From positions 186,001 through 250,000 of the forward strand of contig AP025583.1 of assembly GCA_022846095.1 (NCBI GenBank): a DNA stretch of 64,000 nt, in the 5' to 3' direction. Of the stretch, positions 35,010 to 43,305 are shown in pieces. Every line of letters begins with the position of its first letter. The first letter of the stretch is position 1. The notes below the pieces were generated by a model that did no database searches, had not been told where the DNA came from, and saw only the letters and a list, made by a program, of their open reading frames with translations. A program made the position numbers and the translations under genes. The stretch is from Oscillospiraceae bacterium (GTDB taxonomy: Bacteria > Bacillota > Clostridia > Oscillospirales > Oscillospiraceae).

Positions 35010-35630
35010 TTGCAGTTTATGTTCCAGCTGGCGAAGGGGATCGCCCGCCAGTTCGGGCCGAACTGCGAGGTCGTGGTCCACGATCTCACCAGCAACGACC
35101 CTGACAGCTCTATCGTGGCCATCGAGAACGGACACGTCACCGGGCGAAAGCCGGGGGACGGCCCCTCCCATGTGGTCCTGGAGGCCCTGCGCGTGGGCGG
35201 GGAGAAGCTCAGCGACCATCTGTGCTATCTGACCAAGACGAAGGACGGCAAGATCCTCAAGTCCACCACCATCTACGTCCGGGACGACGACGGGGAGGCC
35301 ATCGGCATCTTCGGTATCAACTACGACATCACCCTCATGCTGGCCATGGAGGAGACCCTCAAGCAGTTCACCGCCACCGAGCAGGAGAGCCAGGACCCGG
35401 AGCCCATCGCCCGCAACGTCAGCGACCTGCTGGACGAGCTCATCGAGCAGAGCGTGGCCCTGGTGGGCAAGCCGGTGGCCCTGATGACCAAGGAGGACAA
35501 GGTGAAGGCCATCCAGTTCCTCAACAACACGGGGGCCTTCCTGATTACCAAGAGCGGCGACAAGGTGTGCAAATTCTTCGGCATCTCCAAGTACACGCTG
35601 TACAGCTACATCGACGAGGCGAAGGAGTAG
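35010..35630 (+). CDS. YheO/DauR-type PAS-HTH transcriptional regulator
   Basis: A protein of about 206 residues. The N-terminal YheO-like PAS domain shows AKGIARQFGPNCEVVVHDL, SIVAIENGHVTGR and GIFGINYDIT. The C-terminal winged HTH shows KVKAIQFLNNTGAFLITKSG and FFGISKYTLYSYIDE, the DauR pattern. The start is uncertain: AGGAAGGGAAGGG at 34976-34988 best fits a CTG at 34995, while the TTG at 35010 is the first standard start; no ATG fits. It is divergent from ssnA and surrounded by purine genes, so it is the best candidate for the local regulator. Members of this family often respond to small metabolites. Confidence 0.88.
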   Translation: MQFMFQLAKGIARQFGPNCEVVVHDLTSNDPDSSIVAIENGHVTGRKPGDGPSHVVLEALRVGGEKLSDHLCYLTKTKDGKILKSTTIYVRDDDGEAIGIFGINYDITLMLAMEETLKQFTATEQESQDPEPIARNVSDLLDELIEQSVALVGKPVALMTKEDKVKAIQFLNNTGAFLITKSGDKVCKFFGISKYTLYSYIDEAKE

Positions 35631-35666
35631 GGCTTGCCCCCGCCGCCCGTGCGCCTGAGCTTTGAA

Positions 35667-35708
35667 CGCGCCCCCGGCGGGAAACTCCCGCCGGGGGCGC
35701 GTCCTTTT
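35667..35708 (+). terminator. Terminator of the PAS-HTH regulator gene
   Basis: A 16-bp perfect stem (CGCGCCCCCGGCGGGA and inverse) around AAC, followed by TCCTTTT. Confidence 0.9.
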
Positions 35709-35730
35709 CGGCTTTGGCGGATAGGGCGCC

Positions 35731-35876
35731 CTGTCATTGCGAGGAGGCCCGGCAGGGCCGACGCGGCAATCCGTCCTATCCCCATATCGTAGGGGCCGAT
35801 GCGTACATCGGCCCGCTGCTCCAGGCCAGTAGGGGCGATTCACGAATCGCCCGTCCGCCATTGGCCGCCTTATCCG
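35731..35876. repeat. Composite intergenic repeat, copy 2
   Basis: Same three modules in the same order as at 14342-14486, differing at scattered positions. Together with the terminator it fills the stretch 35631-35915, which contains no gene. Confidence 0.9.
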
Positions 35877-35915
35877 CCTAAGGTACATAACGGGCATAGT
35901 GAATAAGCGCTTGAA

Positions 35916-36500
35916 CTAGAAAATTTTCGGTGATCTGTAAAAATTATTCCAGTGTGGCGCGGCCCGTGTGGGTTCCACGACAGTAACCATATCGAAATAG
36001 AGATATGCCCTCATCTCTTCTATCATATGGCCCATTTGAGACATGTACTGCTTGTTTAACAAAAGGCTCTCGTGGAACACCATTTCCCTCCATAAACGGA
36101 TGTTGACATCCGGGAAAAAATACTCATAGCTGAGCCGTTCATCCTCTATATCGTGCATACAGGGACTAAAACGCCTCATGTGATTCACCAACGCTTCCGC
36201 CTCGGTACGAAAGACGTCCATACCATAGAGGGCTACACATGCGTGAGGTGCTATCTCCCGATTGACCGAAATTTCTACCGCGCGTTCGCCGCAGAACCGC
36301 ACTATAAAAAGAGCCAAATCATTAAAATACCGTATCGTGTATCCATCTGTGTCCAAGTCCTTGGAAGTCCATGGCTTTGTCTGCTCCTGAGGGAAGTTTC
36401 TTTTGCACATGCGCTGTAATGTGCTGCGTATTGTATCAGGTGACATTCCCAGCGTTAAATCACCAATCCCTGTATGGGGAATAACAGGTAATAAATCCAT
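35916..36500 (-). CDS. Hypothetical protein of low GC content
   Basis: A 194-residue protein without signal peptide or membrane segment. It begins with VIPHTGIGDLTLGMSPDTIR, a short Gly-rich strand motif also seen in immunity-like and small cytosolic proteins, but I recognise no family. Base composition is clearly lower in GC than all neighbours, and codons end in A/T far more often, suggesting recent acquisition. AAGGAG precedes the ATG. It follows a membrane protein gene by 25 bases, so the two may be one operon inserted within the purine region. Confidence 0.6.
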   Translation of the reverse strand: MDLLPVIPHTGIGDLTLGMSPDTIRSTLQRMCKRNFPQEQTKPWTSKDLDTDGYTIRYFNDLALFIVRFCGERAVEISVNREIAPHACVALYGMDVFRTEAEALVNHMRRFSPCMHDIEDERLSYEYFFPDVNIRLWREMVFHESLLLNKQYMSQMGHMIEEMRAYLYFDMVTVVEPTRAAPHWNNFYRSPKIF

Positions 36501-36525
36501 TTGGTCTCCTTAAAATGAGTTGCAG

Positions 36526-37269
36526 CTACCACTGATTGGCCAGATACAAAATCTCGCCTTTTTCCCGGGAAATGGCGGCAAGGCAGAACTGCCCGTGGTT
36601 CAGGGTCTGCGCCTCATCCCCCCTAAAATACAGCACGTAGAGGGTGAGGTCGGCGGGGATGTCCTCTTCCCCTTCATAAAAGGGCAGGGAGTTTGCGTCA
36701 ATCCCGTACCCGGCGGCGTCGCCGTCGCAGAGGGAGCCCGACCAACGCGCGGCCCGGGCGCAGGCCGACTCGTACTGCGCCAGTTTACTGTCGTCCGCCC
36801 CGTATTGCAGCGCCACGGTGGCGCCGCCCAGGCCGGAGAGATAGTGGAATTGCACGTGCTCCGCGCCCTCCGGGATCCGGGCCGGAAAATATCCGAGGGC
36901 CGGGTCGCCGGGGTAGCCGCCCAGCTCCAGCACCTTTTCATATTTCTCCGGGTCTGCGGTCTCCGTCCGGACGGAGCCGAGGAGAATCGCGCCACCCGCC
37001 AAAAACACCCCCAGCAGCAGGCAGACGGCCGAGAGCGCCACGCAGGCCGGAACGAGCGCCCGGTCGCCGCCCCGCCTGCGCATATAGAGCGCGGCGGCGG
37101 CGATGAGCGCCGCGGGGAGGAAGAAAATCAGGGCCAGGGCGTAGTTTGGCGCCACGGCGTACCTGTTGAGCAGCAGGCACAGCGCGGCCGAGAGCAGCAG
37201 GAAAAACAGGCTCAGCGCGGCCGGAACCAGCCAGGCGCGGCGATCCGCGGCTGTTACATTGTTTTGCAT
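36526..37269 (-). CDS. Membrane-anchored hypothetical protein
   Basis: A 247-residue protein from the ATG at 37269 (AGAGGGG upstream). Three hydrophobic segments in the first 105 residues (WLVPAALSLFFLLLSAALCLL; ALALIFFLPAALIAAAALY; VACVALS-type segment LLLGVFLAGGAILL) precede a soluble domain of about 140 residues with Tyr-rich strands (YLSGLGGATVALQYG). The topology suggests an extracellular or cytosolic sensor domain tethered to the membrane. The family is unknown. It interrupts the purine genes together with the gene that follows. Confidence 0.6.
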   Translation of the reverse strand: MQNNVTAADRRAWLVPAALSLFFLLLSAALCLLLNRYAVAPNYALALIFFLPAALIAAAALYMRRRGGDRALVPACVALSAVCLLLGVFLAGGAILLGSVRTETADPEKYEKVLELGGYPGDPALGYFPARIPEGAEHVQFHYLSGLGGATVALQYGADDSKLAQYESACARAARWSGSLCDGDAAGYGIDANSLPFYEGEEDIPADLTLYVLYFRGDEAQTLNHGQFCLAAISREKGEILYLANQW

Positions 37270-37326
37270 GGTACCCCTCTTTTCTACCCATATAACGTTT
37301 GATGGGGCCAAAGTATGACACAGGTT

Positions 37327-37368
37327 GCAAAAACAGGCGCCCCGGCGGTTTTACCCGCCGGGGCGCCT
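37327..37368 (-). terminator. Terminator of the purine permease gene
   Basis: AGGCGCCCCGGCGG (37335-37348) pairs with 37355-37368; on the minus strand GTTTTTGC follows. Confidence 0.88.
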
Positions 37369-37387
37369 TTGGAGAGGTAAAGGGGCG

Positions 37388-38782
37388 CTAATCTCTGGAG
37401 ATGGGCTCGGCGGCCTGCTCCATGGCCTCCTCTGCGGCCTCCTCCACGGGGTCGGCCACGTCGTTGGGGTCCTTGGGCAGGATAAGATTGAGGGCGATGG
37501 CCATAATGGCGGCCACCACCACGGGGGAGGAGCCGAACACGGTGTTGACCCACGCGGGGAAGCCCGCGCCGGACAGGGAGCCGCCCACCTGGCTGATGCC
37601 CACGCCCAGGGCCACGGAGAGCCCCACCACGGTGGAGGAGCGCATGGTGAACTTGCCGGAGGTAATCATGCGCACGCCCGTCATGGTGATGGTGGCGAAG
37701 ACCGAGATGGTGGCGCCGCCGATGACGGACTGGGGGATGGTGGCCAGGACGGCGGCGAACTTGGGCACGAAGCCGGCCACCAGCAGGATGAGGGCCGCCA
37801 GGGCAAAGACCGCCTTGTTGATGACCCGGTTGACGGTGACGATGCCCACGTTCTGGCTGTAGGTAGCGGCGGGCAGGCCGCCGAAGAGGGAGCCCACCAC
37901 GCTCATCAGGCCCTGGGCGACGATGCCGCCGGAGAGCTCCTTATCGGTGGGCATGCGGTCCATGCCGCCCATGGTGGTGGAGGACAAATCGCCGATGGTC
38001 TGCACCGCGTTGACCACGTAGACGATGGCCAGGGACGCGATGGCGCTGCCGTTGAAGGCGATGTCGAAGTGCAGGGGCATGGGCACCTGGAACCAGCCTG
38101 CGGAGCCCACGTCGGCGAAGTCCACCATGTGCAGGGGGAGGGAGACCAGGTAGCCCGCCACGATGCCGATGAGGATGGCGCCCAGCTTCATGGTGCCCTT
38201 GGTGAAGTGGTTGAAGAAGATGACCACCGCGAAGGTAATCAGGGCCACGGCCCAGCTCTTGGGGGTGCCGAAGTCCGGGGTATTCGCGCCGCCGGCCATG
38301 TACTTGACGGCCGTGGGGTAGAGGGACAGGCCGATGGTGAAGATGACCGTGCCGGTGACCAGGGGCGGGAAGAGCACCCGGATCTGCTTGACGAAGATGC
38401 CGAAGATAATGGCCACGATGCCGCCGATGATCTCCGCGCCCAGTATGGTGGGAAGTCCAAACTGGCCGCCGATGGCGAGCAGGGTGGGTACGTACGCGAA
38501 GCTGATGCCCATGACCACGGGCAGGCCGGAGCCGAGACGCCCGAAGATGGGGAAGAGCTGCAGGAGGGTGGCCACGGCGGTCACCAGGAGGGAGACCTGA
38601 ATCAGGAGCCGTTTGTCGGCCGCGTCAAGGCCGCAGATATTGGCCACCAGGATAGCCGGGGTGATAATGCCGACGATGGCCGCTACGACGTGCTGGAGAC
38701 CCAGGGGGATGAGCTGGCCCGGCCGGGGAATGCCGCCCAGCTCGAAGACCGAAGCCGGGACTTTTGCGGAGCTCTTTGCCAT
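37388..38782 (-). CDS. NCS2-family xanthine/uracil/urate permease
   Basis: A 464-residue transporter with about 14 membrane segments. The family signature is in ADVGSAGWFQVPMPL and the QTIGDLSSTTMGGMDRMPTDKELSGGI stretch in the second half (positions about 270-300), and GLQHVVAAIVGIITPAIL near the start. The subgroup is that of xanthine and uric acid carriers, fitting the surrounding purine catabolic genes. The ATG at 38782 is preferred; a GTG five codons upstream overlaps the ribosome site. It has its own promoter and terminator. Confidence 0.9.
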   Translation of the reverse strand: MAKSSAKVPASVFELGGIPRPGQLIPLGLQHVVAAIVGIITPAILVANICGLDAADKRLLIQVSLLVTAVATLLQLFPIFGRLGSGLPVVMGISFAYVPTLLAIGGQFGLPTILGAEIIGGIVAIIFGIFVKQIRVLFPPLVTGTVIFTIGLSLYPTAVKYMAGGANTPDFGTPKSWAVALITFAVVIFFNHFTKGTMKLGAILIGIVAGYLVSLPLHMVDFADVGSAGWFQVPMPLHFDIAFNGSAIASLAIVYVVNAVQTIGDLSSTTMGGMDRMPTDKELSGGIVAQGLMSVVGSLFGGLPAATYSQNVGIVTVNRVINKAVFALAALILLVAGFVPKFAAVLATIPQSVIGGATISVFATITMTGVRMITSGKFTMRSSTVVGLSVALGVGISQVGGSLSGAGFPAWVNTVFGSSPVVVAAIMAIALNLILPKDPNDVADPVEEAAEEAMEQAAEPISRD

Positions 38783-38837
38783 TCTTACTCGCCTCACAAA
38801 TATTTTTTTGCACTAAAGGAATTTTTGGTTCATTTAC

Positions 38838-38866
38838 AATATACCCCATTCCGCGGCGGGTTGCAA
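38838..38866 (-). promoter_or_regulatory. Promoter of the purine permease gene
   Basis: Minus-strand TTGCAA (38861-38866) and TATATT (38838-38843), spacer 17. Confidence 0.75.
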
Positions 38867-38921
38867 GCGAAACCTGCCGGGGGGACGCCAAAGAAATGCG
38901 CTCAAATTTGGTCAAAATGAC

Positions 38922-38964
38922 AAAAAGCCGCCGGCCACCCGGGTAAGCCAGGGTGTCCGGCGGC
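38922..38964 (-). terminator. Terminator behind ridA
   Basis: GCCGCCGG and CACCC pair with GGGTG and CCGGCGGC (38927-38964); the minus-strand flank is TTTTTG. Confidence 0.82.
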
Positions 38965-38981
38965 AGGGGAAGGGGGATGTG

Positions 38982-39356
38982 CTATTTCACGGCGACGCAC
39001 TCCACCTCGAAGGCGCCCCCCTTGGGCAGGGCGGCCACGGCCACGCAGGAGCGGGCGGGGGCCTCGCCGGTGAAGTACTCGGCGTAGATGGCGTTGATGG
39101 CGGCGAAGTCGCCCATGTCGGTGAGGAAGACGGTGGTCTTGGTCACGTCGCAGTAGTCCATTCCGGCGGTCCTGAGGATGGTGCCCAGGTTGTCCAGGGC
39201 CTGGCGGGCCTGGGCCTCCACGCCCTCGGCCAGGGAGCCGTCGGCAGGGTTCAGGCCCAGCTGGCCGGAGACGTACAGGGTGTTGCCCGCCAGCTTGGCG
39301 TGGCAGTAGGGGCCCACGGCGGCGGGGGCCCCCTGGGCGGTGATGGTCTTGTTCAT
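38982..39356 (-). CDS. ridA: RidA/YjgF-family enamine/imine deaminase
   Basis: A 124-residue protein. Landmarks: GPYCHAKLAGNTLYVSGQLG, DNLGTILRTAGMDYCDVTKTT-like spacing (TVFLTDM), and the C-terminal ARSCVAVAALPKGGAFEVE with the Arg that binds the substrate carboxylate. RidA hydrolyses 2-aminoacrylate and related enamines. The cluster also holds diaminopropionate ammonia-lyase, whose product path runs through aminoacrylate, so RidA probably speeds and detoxifies that step. It is 78 bases downstream of arcC on the same strand. Confidence 0.93.
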   Translation of the reverse strand: MNKTITAQGAPAAVGPYCHAKLAGNTLYVSGQLGLNPADGSLAEGVEAQARQALDNLGTILRTAGMDYCDVTKTTVFLTDMGDFAAINAIYAEYFTGEAPARSCVAVAALPKGGAFEVECVAVK

Positions 39357-39434
39357 GTCAACTACCTCCTGAAATGTTTGATTCAGCAGACATTATTATA
39401 CGTCCGGAAAAAGATTCCTGCAAGCACAAAGGGC

Positions 39435-40376
39435 TTAAGCCTGGATCCGGGTGCCGGTCTCGCCGTTGATGCCGGCCTTGGCCTTCTCCAGCAGGGTGAT
39501 GAGGGAGGTGCGGCCGGGGGCGGACTCGGCGAACTGCACCGCGGCCTGGACCTTGGGCAGCATGGAGCCGGGGGCGAAGTGGCCCTCGTCCATGTATTTG
39601 CGGGCCTCGTCGGGGGAGAGGGCGTCCAGCCACTGCTCGTTGGGCTTGCCGAAGTTGATTGCCACCTTCTCCACGGCGGTGAGGATAATGAGGGCGTCGG
39701 CGTTCAGCTGCTGGGCCAGCACGGCGGAGGCGAAGTCCTTGTCAATGACGGCGGCCGCGCCCTTGAGGTGGTTGCCCTCGGTGGGGTAGACGGGGATGCC
39801 GCCGCCGCCGCAGGCCACCACCACCAGCCCGGCGTCCACCATGTCGCGGATGGACTCGATCTCCACGATGGACTGGGGCCTGGGGGAGGCCACCACGCGC
39901 CGGTAGCCCCGACCCGCGTCCTCGATGACGTTATAGCCGCGCTCGGCCACCAGCTTGTCGGCCTCGTCCTTGCTCATAAACGCGCCGATGGGCTTGGTGG
40001 GGTTCTGGAAGGCGGGGTCGTCCGGGTCCACCTGCACCTGGGTGAGCACGGTGGCCACGCCCTTGTTGATGCCGCGGTTCAAAAGCTCCTCCCGCAGGCC
40101 GTTCTGCAGGTCGTAGCCGATGTAGCCCTGGCTCATGGCCACGCAGACCGAGAGGGGGCAGGGGATGTACTTCTCGGGGTCGGAGCGGGTCAGCTCGGCC
40201 ATGGCCTTCTGGATCATGCCCACCTGGGGGCCGTTGCCGTGGGCGATGACCACCTCGTGGCCCTCCTGAATGAGGTCGGCGATGGCGCTGGCGGTCTGGC
40301 GGACCGCGACGGCCTGCTCGGGCAGGTTGTTGCCCAGGGCGTTGCCGCCCAGGGCGATGACGATGCGTTTACCCAT
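39435..40376 (-). CDS. arcC: Carbamate kinase
   Basis: A 313-residue enzyme of the usual length. It begins RIVIALGGNALG, contains AHGNGPQVG, the SQGYIGYDLQN motif and GGGGIPV, and ends with the FAPGSMLPKVQAA segment. It converts carbamoyl phosphate and ADP to ATP, CO2 and ammonia. It follows ygeW, the carbamoyltransferase that would release carbamoyl phosphate, so this pair should be the ATP-yielding end of purine fermentation. GAAAGGTGG precedes the ATG at 40376. Confidence 0.96.
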   Translation of the reverse strand: MGKRIVIALGGNALGNNLPEQAVAVRQTASAIADLIQEGHEVVIAHGNGPQVGMIQKAMAELTRSDPEKYIPCPLSVCVAMSQGYIGYDLQNGLREELLNRGINKGVATVLTQVQVDPDDPAFQNPTKPIGAFMSKDEADKLVAERGYNVIEDAGRGYRRVVASPRPQSIVEIESIRDMVDAGLVVVACGGGGIPVYPTEGNHLKGAAAVIDKDFASAVLAQQLNADALIILTAVEKVAINFGKPNEQWLDALSPDEARKYMDEGHFAPGSMLPKVQAAVQFAESAPGRTSLITLLEKAKAGINGETGTRIQA

Positions 40377-40460
40377 GATAAATCCACCTTTCATAAAGTA
40401 TTGGAATACAAAGGAGGGCAGGGCGTCTTAGGGGGGATAAGGCGCACCAAAAACGGCGCA

Positions 40461-40496
40461 GCCCGTCCGCACATAGGTATCTATCTGCGGACGGGC
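40461..40496 (-). terminator. Hairpin between ygeW and arcC
   Basis: GCCCGTCCGCA (40461-40471) pairs with TGCGGACGGGC (40486-40496); on the minus strand TTTTTGG follows after a short GC stretch. It may only reduce expression of arcC and ridA, which show no clear promoter of their own. Confidence 0.6.
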
Positions 40497-40548
40497 CGTA
40501 CCGAATGAAGGGGGAGGTCTGTATGAGTTACAGAAGCACCGGCAGGTC

Positions 40549-41748
40549 TTACTTCTGGAACCAGCGGGAGGTGCCGCGCTCCTCCAGGGCCTTCAGGGTG
40601 GCCTGGGGGTCCTTGACCTTGGCCAGGAAGATCATGGCGGCGATGATGTAGGGCTTGAAGGAGGCCTCCTTGTACAGGGGGGTGCGGTAGCGGTCGAACA
40701 CGCTGGCCTCCACCTCGCCGTCCACGCAGGACACGTCGTTGATGTCGGCGGGCAGGCAGTGCATGTACAGGGCCTTGCCGTCGGTGGTGGTCTTCATCAG
40801 CTCCTCGGTGCAGCACCAGTCCTTGTGCTGGGCGTTCTGGGCCAGCAGCTCCTTCTCCAGGGCCTTGATGCCCTCGCTGTCGCCGTTGCCGTAGAGCTCG
40901 GTGCGCTTCTCCATGGCGGCGAAGGGGGCCCAGCTCTTGGGGTAGACGATGTCCGCACCCTGGAAGGCCTCGGCCATGGAGTTGGTGCGCTTGAAGGTGC
41001 CGCCGCTCTTCTTGGCGTTCTCGGCGGCCACGGCCTCCACCTCGGGCATGATCTCGTAGCCCTCGGGATGAGCCAGCACCACGTCCATGCCGAAGCGGGT
41101 CATCAGGCCCACGATGCCCTGGGGCACGGAGAGGGGCTTGCCGTAGGAGGGGCTGTAGGCCCAGGTCATGGCGATTTTCTTGCCCTTCAGGTTCTCCACG
41201 CCGCCGAACTCGTGGATGATGTGCAGCATGTCGGCCATGGCCTGGGTGGGGTGGTCGATGTCGCACTGGAGGTTGACCAGGGTGGGCTTCTGCTCCAGCA
41301 CGCCGTCCTCGTGGCCCTGCCTCACGGCCTCCACGACCTCCTGCTGGTAGGTGTGGCCCTTGCCGATGTACATGTCGTCGCGGATGCCGATGACGTCGGC
41401 CATGAAGGAGATCATGTTGGCGGTCTCGCGCACGGTCTCGCCGTGGGCGACCTGGCTCTTGCCCTCGTCCAGGTCCTGGACCTCCAGGCCCAGCAGGTTG
41501 CAGGCCGAGGCGAAGGAGAAGCGGGTACGGGTGGAGTTGTCGCGGAACAGGGAGATGCCCAGGCCGCTTTCAAAGACCTTGGTGGAGATGTTGTTCTCAC
41601 GCATGTAGCGCAGGGCGTCGGCCACGGTGAACACGGCCTCCAGCTCGTCGTCGGACTTATCCCAGGTGAGGAAGAAGTCGCCCTCGTACATCTCTTTAAA
41701 GTTCAGGGCGTTGAGCTTGTCAATATACATCTGAAGCGTCTTATCCAT
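40549..41748 (-). CDS. ygeW: YgeW-type knotted carbamoyltransferase
   Basis: A 399-residue protein. The carbamoyl-phosphate site is STRTR in LFRDNSTRTRFSFASA; HPTQAMADML and MHCLPADIND are the other family blocks. The insert around LNFKEMYEGDFFLTWDKS and the longer second domain mark the YgeW subgroup of knotted transcarbamylases, whose natural substrate has been unclear and is now tied to purine/urate degradation. In this setting it should run in the direction that forms carbamoyl phosphate for arcC. It lies between ygeY and arcC. Confidence 0.94.
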   Translation of the reverse strand: MDKTLQMYIDKLNALNFKEMYEGDFFLTWDKSDDELEAVFTVADALRYMRENNISTKVFESGLGISLFRDNSTRTRFSFASACNLLGLEVQDLDEGKSQVAHGETVRETANMISFMADVIGIRDDMYIGKGHTYQQEVVEAVRQGHEDGVLEQKPTLVNLQCDIDHPTQAMADMLHIIHEFGGVENLKGKKIAMTWAYSPSYGKPLSVPQGIVGLMTRFGMDVVLAHPEGYEIMPEVEAVAAENAKKSGGTFKRTNSMAEAFQGADIVYPKSWAPFAAMEKRTELYGNGDSEGIKALEKELLAQNAQHKDWCCTEELMKTTTDGKALYMHCLPADINDVSCVDGEVEASVFDRYRTPLYKEASFKPYIIAAMIFLAKVKDPQATLKALEERGTSRWFQK

Positions 41749-41777
41749 GTAAAAAACCTCCGGTTTTTTTAATTTAT

Positions 41778-41860
41778 AATTGATAATTGAAAATTGAGAA
41801 TGGGGCGCGCCCCTCCCGCCGCAGCGGAATTATCAATTATCCATTATCAATTCTCAATTA
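41778..41860. repeat. AT-rich inverted repeat between ygeY and ygeW
   Basis: AATTGATAATTGAAAATTGA (left arm from 41778) and an inverse right arm (41828-41859) flank a GC core containing GGGGCGCGCCCC (41802-41813). The layout is that of a miniature palindromic element. Its right end supplies the TAA stop of ygeY. Confidence 0.75.
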
Positions 41861-43249
41861 CTGAATGTCGTTGTTGGTCTTGCCCGCGCGGAACTGGGAC
41901 ACGTCGCCGGTCTTGTTCTCCTCCTTGTAGAGGCCGGGCACGGCGGCGTACAGGGCGGCGCAGGTGGCCAGATCCTGCTTCCAGGTGATCTCGTTGGGGG
42001 CGTGGGCCTGGCTCTCCGCGCCGGGGCCGAAGCCCACGCAGGGGATGCCGTAGCGGCCCTGGATGGCCACGCCGTTGGTGGAGAAGGTCCACTTGTCGGT
42101 GAGGGGGCGGCGGCGCAGGGGCATGGCGCCGTCGGGCCCGATGCGCTCCTCGCCGAACAGAGCGTGGTGGGCGTCCACCAGGGCCTGCACGTGGGCGGCG
42201 CTCTCCTTGTTGATCCAGGTGGGGAAGTAGCACTCGGTCTCGTAGACCTCGCCGGTCCAGGAGGGCCGGTCGTACATGTACATGGACACCTTCACGTCCT
42301 CGCCGTACTTTTTCACGCTGGGCAGGGCGCGGATCTCGTCCAGGCAGCTCTCCCAGGTCTCGCCCGCGGTCATGCGGCGGTCGATGGAGATGGAGCAGGA
42401 GTCGGACACGGCGCAGCGGGAGGGGGAGGTGAAGAAAATCTGGGAGGTGGTGCAGGTGCCGCGGCCCAGGAAGCGGGCGTCCTCGTAGTGCTCGGGGTTG
42501 TACTTGGGGTCGAGCATCTTCACAAGGCCCTTGATCTCGGTGGACTCTTCGGCGTCGTTCTCGTTGAGGGCGCGCACGTCCTGGAGGATGTCGGCCATCT
42601 TGTAGATGGCGTTGTCGCCGCGCTCGGGGGCGGAGCCGTGGCAGGAGACGCCCTTCACGTCCACGCGGATCTCCATGCGGCCCCGGTGGCCGCGGTAGAT
42701 GCCGCCGTCGGTGGGCTCGGTGGACACCACGAACTCCACCTGCTCCTTCTTGATGCCGTTTGCGGGGAAGAACTTGTTGACGATGTACTGCCAGCACATG
42801 CCGTCGCAGTCCTCCTCCTGCACGGAGCCCACCACCATGATCTTGTAGCCCGCGGGGATGAGGCCCAGATCCTTCATGATCTTGGCGCCGTACACGGCGG
42901 AGGCCATGCCGCCCTCCTGGTCGGAGCCGCCGCGGCCGTAGATGACCTCGTCGTCCTCGTAGCCCTGGTAGGGGTCGTGGGTCCAGTTGCTCAGGTTGCC
43001 CACGCCCACGGTGTCGATGTGGGAGTCGAAGGCGATAATCTTCTCGCCCTGGCCCATCCAGCCGATGATGTTGCCCAGGCCGTCGGTCTCCACCTTGTCG
43101 TAGCCCAGCTTCTCCATCTCGGCCTTGATGCAGGCCACGACCTCCTTCTCCTCGCAGCTCTCGCTGGGATGGGAGATCATGTCGCGCAGGAACCGGGTCA
43201 TGTCGGCCTGGTAGCCGGCCGCGGCCGCCTTGATCTGCTCAAAATCCAT
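41858..43249 (-). CDS. ygeY: YgeY-type M20-family hydrolase
   Basis: A 463-residue protein of the M20 metallopeptidase/amidohydrolase fold, YgeY subgroup. Ligands are visible in DSHIDTVG (His, Asp), [10 protein letters not shown] (bridging Asp), SVQEEDCDG (catalytic Glu), STEPTDGG and the C-terminal QAHAPNE His. It probably cleaves an amide or carbamoyl bond of a purine-derived intermediate. It sits 56 bases after ygeX. The stop codon is inside an AT-rich repeat, so its last residues may be altered. Confidence 0.94.
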   Translation of the reverse strand: MDFEQIKAAAAGYQADMTRFLRDMISHPSESCEEKEVVACIKAEMEKLGYDKVETDGLGNIIGWMGQGEKIIAFDSHIDTVGVGNLSNWTHDPYQGYEDDEVIYGRGGSDQEGGMASAVYGAKIMKDLGLIPAGYKIMVVGSVQEEDCDGMCWQYIVNKFFPANGIKKEQVEFVVSTEPTDGGIYRGHRGRMEIRVDVKGVSCHGSAPERGDNAIYKMADILQDVRALNENDAEESTEIKGLVKMLDPKYNPEHYEDARFLGRGTCTTSQIFFTSPSRCAVSDSCSISIDRRMTAGETWESCLDEIRALPSVKKYGEDVKVSMYMYDRPSWTGEVYETECYFPTWINKESAAHVQALVDAHHALFGEERIGPDGAMPLRRRPLTDKWTFSTNGVAIQGRYGIPCVGFGPGAESQAHAPNEITWKQDLATCAALYAAVPGLYKEENKTGDVSQFRAGKTNNDIQ

Positions 43250-43305
43250 GGTACGTTACCTCCACCTTATTGTATTTGAATTTGATTTGAATGAGTTGAC
43301 AAAAA

